DNA of 40,089 nucleotides, from NCBI GenBank assembly GCA_903897855.1, contig CAIUDH010000011.1, positions 1-40,089 on the forward strand. The letters are read 5' to 3'. Under the pieces are notes generated by a model. It saw only the letters and a list, made by a program, of their open reading frames with translations, was not told the origin of the DNA and did not search any database. Numbering within the stretch: position 1 is the stretch's first letter; every line of letters starts with the position of its first letter. This document shows positions 34,983 through 40,089 of the stretch, piece after piece. This DNA comes from an uncultured Bacteroidota bacterium. Its GTDB lineage: Bacteria; Bacteroidota; Bacteroidia; UKL13-3. The position numbers were made by a program, and so were the translations under genes.

Positions 34983-34999
34983 AGCAGGCATTACCTGCT
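34983..34999 (+). terminator. Short hairpin between two T9SS cargo genes
   Basis: AGCAGG (34983-34988) and CCTGCT (34994-34999) form a six-base-pair stem with a five-base loop, 13 nt past the stop. Only a weak T-rich stretch (TACTTTAATTTA) follows, so it may be a weak terminator or a processing/attenuation site rather than a full stop. Confidence 0.45.
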
Positions 35000-35015
35000 G
35001 TACTTTAATTTATAG

Positions 35016-37853
35016 ATGAAAAAAATATTTATCATATATATTTTTTTAATTTTAAGTCTTCTACTTAAGGCTCAAACTGGAAATATTTGGACTTTCGCGA
35101 ACCAAACAGGACTAGATTTTAATTTCGACCCTCCTAAGACAATTGAAAGCAGAATTGATAATATGTATTGTGGTTCTGTGTCTGACTCGCTGGGGAAATT
35201 ATTATTTTACACTAATGGGGAATATATTTGGAATAATGATAACAATCTGACTGACTCCTTCTATTCAAGATACGATTATGATAAATTCTCACTTGGCACA
35301 TTCTGTGCTACTATATTGCCTACAAATAAATTAAATGAATTTTTAATAATACAAGGCATTCAATATCAAAAGAAACCTCAACCTTTCGTTCAAAAGGTTG
35401 TTTCATCTCTTTATAGATTTAACCCTTTTACAAAATCAGGGACTTTTATTTCTAAAAATTTATTTGTAGATACTTTAGGTATTAGATTCAAGGTAAAGCA
35501 AAGTAAGAAACCGGGAGTAGCGTATGAGATTTTTGGATATTATCAGCTACAAAATAAAGTTATGATATATGAAGTTGATACATTTAACACTATAACTTTA
35601 AAGAAGACAATCCCTTTCTTTAGGAATGGTTTAGGAGTACAAATAGAGAATATTAATGCAATTGCACATCATTCCGATTATTTATTTTTAGGTTATCTGT
35701 CTTTGGTGCAAGATACCACTCCTGCTCCCGCGGATTCTGTCTTTTTTGACTTTTATAGTTATGATAGCATTTATAATTTTAAATTACTTAATCGAATTGA
35801 CAGAAAAGGATCTGGCCCTTATTTGCTATTTAAAGATTCGTTGGTGATTAGTATAAGCCCCATTTCTGATGCGACCTTCTCACCCAACGATAGCTTACTA
35901 TATTTAAGAGGTGAAATAAATTTTAATACCTTAAAAAGAAAAGATGGAATAATACAATGGGATATATTTAACCCATCTGTATATTACTATAAATTATCTA
36001 ACCAGCCTGTTGAGCAGCTTGGACAAGGCTTTAAATTAGGGCCGAATGGGAAAATATATACTATTCCACAATCATCTCCATTTGTTTCTATTGTTAATAA
36101 TCCTGATAGTAAAGGAGCAGGATGCAATATTAAATTTAATGCACTTTCTGTTGCCAATAGTTGGAATAATGGGGTAACAGGCACCAACTATTTCCCTACT
36201 ACTTTTTTTACATACCAACGCGTTCAATTTGATTATGTTAATACCTGCGAAGGAATTGCATTTTACAACCGGAGCGATACCGGAATTTTCAAAACATTTA
36301 CTTGGTTTTTTAACGATACAGATAGCTTTGTGCAAGCATTACCGCATACTCAGCGATGGGGAAGTACTCCGGCGGTAGCTTATGATTTCAATACCAAAGG
36401 TACTTATTTGGTAAAACTAAAAGCAACAAAAGCCAGTGGTTATAATATTTGGTGGAGCAATGACGTAAATTTTACTCCATTAAAACCACACGCAAAATTC
36501 ACAACTCAAAGTGCTCAGGGTTGTCAATACATTGCATACCAATTTAACGACAGCAGTAGTTCAGATACCATAAGCCCGACAGGCTATTCTTATTATTGGG
36601 ATTACGGTGATGGAACCAAAGAGGAGATGAAAAATGTTCAATCGGAAATAAATCATGTAAAACATATTTATACTGTAAACGGTACTTTTACTGTGCGTTT
36701 AATATTTAGTAACGGATTTTGCAACGATACTTTTTCAATCGTAAACAATGTTGTCATTCTACCTGCTCCTAAACCGGGTTTTGCATTAAACAATCATAAT
36801 GGTTGTGTGCCATTTAGCTTAAAAGTAAGTGATACATTAAAGAGCACTATAGTTTTAAAAGAATATGATTTTGGTAGTGGGATTGTGGCCTTAAAAAATA
36901 ATGCTATACTCGACACCACTTTGCAAATGATAATTCCGGGGACTTATATCATTAAACAACGCTTAACAGGAACTACAGGGTGTATCACCGAATTTGCCGA
37001 TACTGTTGAGATATTAAATGGAATTAAAAATGGCGATACCGTTAAAGTATTTTATACCACTGTTTTAAACAGTACCACAACGAAAACAGTTTGGAAGACT
37101 TTGCCTAACGCGATTAGCTATTCTATTAACAACAAAAACATAAGGGATACTTTTTTTATTGATGGAGGCGCAACACCAAACCAACAAAGCCAAAAATATT
37201 TTATTTATGCCAATGATACATGTGGAAATCGAAGTGCAATTTCGCTTGTAGCTCAAACTATTTACTTAAAAGGAGAAAACAAGAATTTTAATGAGTTTGC
37301 GCTACTTCATTACACACCTTATGAAACCTGGCAGCAGGGTGTATTTAAATATGAGATAGAATTTTTCAATACCGTAGCTCATCAATGGGAGCTGCTTTCC
37401 ACTCTTAATCCAACCATTTTCAACTACAACGCAAATGTATTACCTGCTACCAACGGAATTGTAAATGACGTACCCGAAATTTGTTATCGTATTATTGCCG
37501 TAGAAGATAGTGGCAATAAACAGGTAAGCATAAGTAATGAGGCGTGCGTTCCAATATACCCGGTTGTGTTTCTTCCCAATGCGTTCAGCCCGAATGGCGA
37601 CGGGTTGAATGATTACTATAAACCCATCTGTTCCGGATTAAATAGTTATATCTTTGAAATATATAACCGATGGGGAGAACTTATGTATTCTGATACTCCT
37701 GTAAATAAAGGATGGGATGGCATGTTCAGGGGGGAGAAAATGGAAGCAGGATTGTATGTATACCGTTTGTCAGCCATAGGCTATTTAAAAAGTCAGGCAA
37801 CAAATGAGGCAAGAGTGGTTGAACGAAAGGGAACTTTGTTTTTGGTAAGGTGA
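35016..37853 (+). CDS. T9SS type B sorted PKD-domain protein (gliding motility-associated C-terminus)
   Basis: A 945-residue secreted protein with a signal peptide (1-19, ending LLKAQ). The N-terminal half (about 20-400) starts with a LLFYTNGEYIWN motif seen at the start of many Bacteroidota type B cargo proteins and is probably a propeller. A PKD domain (about 490-585) has WDYGDGT and a later YTVNGTFTVRL; another Ig-like stretch follows. The C-terminal ~95 residues contain FLPNAFSPNGDGLND, YNRWGELMY and GWDG, the CHU_C/gliding-motility-associated sorting domain (type B). That domain name does not by itself show gliding. Function beyond surface exposure is unknown. Confidence 0.88.
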   Translation: MKKIFIIYIFLILSLLLKAQTGNIWTFANQTGLDFNFDPPKTIESRIDNMYCGSVSDSLGKLLFYTNGEYIWNNDNNLTDSFYSRYDYDKFSLGTFCATILPTNKLNEFLIIQGIQYQKKPQPFVQKVVSSLYRFNPFTKSGTFISKNLFVDTLGIRFKVKQSKKPGVAYEIFGYYQLQNKVMIYEVDTFNTITLKKTIPFFRNGLGVQIENINAIAHHSDYLFLGYLSLVQDTTPAPADSVFFDFYSYDSIYNFKLLNRIDRKGSGPYLLFKDSLVISISPISDATFSPNDSLLYLRGEINFNTLKRKDGIIQWDIFNPSVYYYKLSNQPVEQLGQGFKLGPNGKIYTIPQSSPFVSIVNNPDSKGAGCNIKFNALSVANSWNNGVTGTNYFPTTFFTYQRVQFDYVNTCEGIAFYNRSDTGIFKTFTWFFNDTDSFVQALPHTQRWGSTPAVAYDFNTKGTYLVKLKATKASGYNIWWSNDVNFTPLKPHAKFTTQSAQGCQYIAYQFNDSSSSDTISPTGYSYYWDYGDGTKEEMKNVQSEINHVKHIYTVNGTFTVRLIFSNGFCNDTFSIVNNVVILPAPKPGFALNNHNGCVPFSLKVSDTLKSTIVLKEYDFGSGIVALKNNAILDTTLQMIIPGTYIIKQRLTGTTGCITEFADTVEILNGIKNGDTVKVFYTTVLNSTTTKTVWKTLPNAISYSINNKNIRDTFFIDGGATPNQQSQKYFIYANDTCGNRSAISLVAQTIYLKGENKNFNEFALLHYTPYETWQQGVFKYEIEFFNTVAHQWELLSTLNPTIFNYNANVLPATNGIVNDVPEICYRIIAVEDSGNKQVSISNEACVPIYPVVFLPNAFSPNGDGLNDYYKPICSGLNSYIFEIYNRWGELMYSDTPVNKGWDGMFRGEKMEAGLYVYRLSAIGYLKSQATNEARVVERKGTLFLVR

Positions 37854-38219
37854 GAAATATTTTGTTAGTGGGCTTCGCGAGCTAGTATCAATTCTAAATT
37901 TTTCTTAATCAAATTACAATTTGACCTTATTAAAAAAACGAAGATGCTTTTTGAATTAATGTTTTTTGAATTGTTTTTAACTTAAACAAAATTAAAATGC
38001 AATCACTAACTTGACGGCCATTGGCTTTTCCATTAATACCTTGAAGAATCAGGATAAAAGAAGTAGTGGGTGCGGTTGCTTTCATTGCCTGAAATTCCTT
38101 TGCATCAATAGCATGAGGGAGAGCATTTCGAATACCATTAAATATTCCTTCATTCTTCTATATTTGAACGCAATTTCAAAATTTGAAGGGCCCATTTAAA
38201 ACACACCTGAATTAATTAT
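37854..38219. other. 366-nt AT-rich gap with no supported gene
   Basis: I see no convincing gene. A plus-strand ORF (38011-38199) and a short minus-strand open frame have no recognisable motifs, and the latter has no plausible upstream start. Near the right end, TTCAAA-A-TTTGAA (about 38175-38187) is followed by the palindrome GGGCCC. Promoter-like TAnnTTTG boxes are not evident. Confidence 0.5.
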
Positions 38220-39452
38220 ATGAAACATCTTTACATCACTTTTCTTTTCATGTTCTCACTTCTCAATTTAACCAGTGCGGGTGTTATCACTTCCATTAAT
38301 CCTAAAAACATAATCGGTGGGATGGGTCAAGTTCTTACCATTAACGGCACTGGATTTGGGGCCGACCGCCTTGCCAATTATGTTTCGTTGATGCAGGAAT
38401 CGGGCAATTATTTGGATCCTGCCAATAGTAAACTTTTAAAATATAAAAGCTGGACCAATACAATGATTGAAATAGAAATGCCTTGCGCATATTCCGGACT
38501 CGTCAAAATAAATCTCACAGGAACAGATATATTTTCGTCGGATACCTTGAAAGTAAAAGCCAACCTGGGCTATCGAAGCGTGAATCCGTTAGATTATGAT
38601 TTTTTGAATAACACCAACAACAAAGGCGGCTATACCTGGTACATGCATACTTCTTATTGGAATAACCCAGCCATAAAATCGGCGATTGAAGATGTTTTTA
38701 AAGAATTTAGATGTAGTACAGGCATTAACTATATATTAGCTGCCGTACCATCAAGTGCCCAGTTAGTACTCAATGATTACATCAATTTAATCTCCCCCGA
38801 TTCGTTATTTGGGGCTGCCGGATATGCCGATAAGTTATGGAGCTCTTGCGTTTTTGGTGGAACTACTTTTTACAATTCATCAACGATGGATATTCGATTC
38901 TCCACCAAACTTGATTGGTACTTCGGAAATGGAATTGTTCCGGCTGGCAAATCAAAATTCAGGTACGTTCTAATGCATGAACTAGGGCATTCGTTAGGTC
39001 TCGGACATGTGAATGAACTCGGGCAGACGATGTTTCCGTCAGTTACTCAATTGCCTTCCGACAACTGGAATTCGAGAGACAATCTGACTCTCGAAGAGAA
39101 AACCGCCATTGGTTATTTTGTAAATCTATCCAAAACATTCACCTTTAATTCATGTGGAATTAAACCCTTAGGCCAAGTGTTCAACTGTAATGATGTTTAT
39201 GGCTTGACTGCCGGCATCGTGATGCAAGAGCAACCCACTAGCATCAATATATTTCCGAACCCCGGCACCGGAATATATAGTCTGAGTGAGATGGCCGATG
39301 ATATTAAAATTTATACGACTACCGGAAGGGAAATAATTTTTGATTCAGAGAACAACACTACTTTTAATATATCCAATGAACCCAACGGATTATATATTAT
39401 CAAAATTTACGACCACGATAAAATTTATGTACACAAAATAATAAAAAGATAG
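38220..39452 (+). CDS. T9SS-secreted matrixin-like metalloprotease with IPT/TIG domain
   Basis: A secreted peptidase of 410 residues: a signal peptide (1-20), an IPT/TIG-like Ig domain (about 22-115, with ITSINPKNIIGGMGQVLTINGTGFG), a catalytic domain (about 120-310) and a T9SS type A tail (about 338-410, from NIFPNPGTG). The zinc motif HELGHSLGLGH (253-263) is the metzincin HExxHxxGxxH. Met271 in QTMFPS, eight residues after the third His, is spaced as in matrixins. No cysteine-switch propeptide is visible, so activation, if any, differs. The target could be host or environmental protein. It is third of three T9SS cargo genes between two tRNA-Leu genes. Confidence 0.88.
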   Translation: MKHLYITFLFMFSLLNLTSAGVITSINPKNIIGGMGQVLTINGTGFGADRLANYVSLMQESGNYLDPANSKLLKYKSWTNTMIEIEMPCAYSGLVKINLTGTDIFSSDTLKVKANLGYRSVNPLDYDFLNNTNNKGGYTWYMHTSYWNNPAIKSAIEDVFKEFRCSTGINYILAAVPSSAQLVLNDYINLISPDSLFGAAGYADKLWSSCVFGGTTFYNSSTMDIRFSTKLDWYFGNGIVPAGKSKFRYVLMHELGHSLGLGHVNELGQTMFPSVTQLPSDNWNSRDNLTLEEKTAIGYFVNLSKTFTFNSCGIKPLGQVFNCNDVYGLTAGIVMQEQPTSINIFPNPGTGIYSLSEMADDIKIYTTTGREIIFDSENNTTFNISNEPNGLYIIKIYDHDKIYVHKIIKR

Positions 39453-39529
39453 CATTCAAGAACACCTTATATTCCATCACTAGTATTTGTATCTTCGCAA
39501 CATAAGCTTTGACTGAAAAGAGCAAAAAA

Positions 39530-39611
39530 GCCCGGATGGCGAAATTGGTAAACGTTGCGGTCTCAGAAGCCGTTGGATTAATCCTTGAGAGTTCGAGTCT
39601 CTCTTCGGGCA
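39530..39611 (+). tRNA. tRNA-Leu (anticodon CAG)
   Basis: An 82-nt class II tRNA. The acceptor stem is GCCCGGA/TTCGGGC with discriminator A. The anticodon stem GCGGT/GCCGT closes the loop CTCAGAA, giving anticodon CAG. The long variable arm contains GGATTAATCC, and the T-arm is GAGAG-TTCGAGT-CTCTC. CCA is not encoded. A TATCTTCG box (39490-39497), one base off TAnnTTTG, lies about 33 nt upstream. Confidence 0.95.
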
Positions 39612-39612
39612 C

Positions 39613-39644
39613 AAAGGGGGTTGTGAGTTTCACAGCACCTTTTT
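39613..39644 (+). terminator. Probable terminator of tRNA-Leu(CAG)
   Basis: AAAGG/CCTTT enclose GTGA-gtt-TCAC, and a T run extends from the right arm. The stem is interrupted, so it is weaker than the GAG tRNA terminator. Confidence 0.55.
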
Positions 39645-39668
39645 GATTTCTATCTGTTTTAAAAATCC

Positions 39669-39676
39669 TACCTTTG
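39669..39676 (+). promoter_or_regulatory. Candidate -7 box for mnmA
   Basis: TACCTTTG fits TAnnTTTG. A TTTG (39642-39645) lies 23 nt upstream, slightly farther than usual. The leader would be about 75 nt. Confidence 0.45.
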
Positions 39677-39756
39677 CCGTTCGTACTGGTAAGAACAGGA
39701 AATGTCGCGGTTACGCAACCATTTTTTGTTCCCTTAAAGTATCGGAAGTGACTTTT

Positions 39757-40089
39757 ATGAGTAAAAAAGGAAAAGTATTAGTGGCTATGAGTGGCGGCGT
39801 TGATAGCACCGTGACCGCTGTGATGCTCAAAGAACAGGGGTATGAAGTGGTTGGCATCACCATGAAAACCTGGGACTATGCCAGTAGCGGAGGAAATAAA
39901 AAAGAAACCGGCTGTTGCAGCCTCGACAGCATCAACGATGCCCGTGCGGTGGCTGTCGAACACGGCATACATCATTTTATCCTCGATATCCGCGATGAGT
40001 TTGGCGATTTTGTGATCGATAATTTTGTAGAAGAATATTTAGCCGGGCGTACCCCAAACCCTTGTGTATTGTGTAATACCCATATCAAA
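39757..40089 (+). CDS. mnmA: tRNA-specific 2-thiouridylase MnmA (partial, 3' end cut by window)
   Basis: Installs 2-thiouridine at the wobble position of tRNA-Lys, -Glu and -Gln. The first 111 residues are visible: the PP-loop ATP site SGGVDS (12-17), [17 protein letters not shown] and [10 protein letters not shown]. Cys106 in LCN corresponds to the E. coli nucleophile Cys102. The second conserved Cys lies beyond the window. The start is the first ATG in frame with a canonical N-terminus. selD, also in this window, feeds the alternative selenation of the same wobble sulfur when MnmH is present. Confidence 0.94.
   Translation, partial: MSKKGKVLVAMSGGVDSTVTAVMLKEQGYEVVGITMKTWDYASSGGNKKETGCCSLDSINDARAVAVEHGIHHFILDIRDEFGDFVIDNFVEEYLAGRTPNPCVLCNTHIK

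Noticed and set aside
38011-38199. 62-codon plus-strand ORF in the gap before the metalloprotease
   Set aside because: No recognisable domain, atypical residues and no promoter box; probably a chance frame in AT-rich DNA.
31040-39603. Shared 13-base sequence GAGTTCGAGTCTC at two sites as possible integration repeats
   Set aside because: It is the conserved T-arm of two leucine tRNAs, so it is expected without any integration event; no integrase is present.
1-40089. CRISPR arrays, insertion sequences, prophage or defence genes
   Set aside because: I saw no regularly spaced repeats, transposase motifs, phage structural genes or recognised defence domains on either strand.

Overview
The window is a chromosomal segment of a Bacteroidota bacterium, probably near the Sphingobacteriia/Chitinophagia/Flavobacteriia grade; I cannot place it further by eye. 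Four things point there. Several secreted proteins end in type IX secretion (T9SS) sorting domains, one of them the gliding-motility-associated C-terminal type. Gene starts generally lack Shine-Dalgarno sequences. Promoter-like TAnnTTTG boxes of the Bacteroidota primary sigma factor recur, once with a perfectly spaced TTTG -33 box. Ribosomal proteins S14 and L36 are of the zinc-free type.

Layout. (1) 1-2567, plus strand: the tail of a heme-copper oxidase cluster, with the end of one subunit III, a complete second subunit III, subunit IV, a SCO copper chaperone and a DUF420 (CtaM-like) membrane protein. (2) 2694-4722: an ABC-2 exporter whose permease and ATPase genes are divergent. (3) 4770-8966: a TonB-dependent receptor, methionine aminopeptidase, an FkbM-type methyltransferase and, in the gap above it, a small SRP RNA gene that ORF-based annotation would miss. 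(4) 9122-12895: a propionyl-CoA carboxylase beta-type subunit, then a lipoprotein and a PQQ-type beta-propeller protein on the minus strand. (5) 13068-23328, minus strand: an unbroken spc-alpha ribosomal cluster from rplP to rplQ, including secY, infA, rpmJ, rpmD and rpoA. It stops upstream of rplP, where rpsC and the rest of the S10 operon would normally lie. Instead there is a strong promoter and a structured leader of about 150 nt, and then an unrelated T9SS cargo gene. (6) 23547-28859: a CotH/lamin-tail T9SS protein and a double-domain M16 peptidase. (7) 29080-30857: a 51-residue Cys-rich membrane peptide overlapping selD, and a DinB-family protein. (8) 30981-39611: two tRNA-Leu genes (GAG and CAG) bracketing three large plus-strand genes for T9SS-exported proteins: a beta-helix-like protein, a PKD/type B protein and a matrixin-like metalloprotease. 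(9) 39757 to the end: the start of mnmA.

Most of the window is housekeeping: respiration, translation, secretion and selenium/tRNA modification. The accessory part is the set of T9SS cargo genes. The best candidates for something undescribed are the nested-stem leader RNA that heads the split ribosomal operon, the small Cys-rich membrane peptide apparently coupled to selD, and a compact structured element just upstream of that pair. I found no CRISPR array, prophage, insertion sequence or recognisable defence system.
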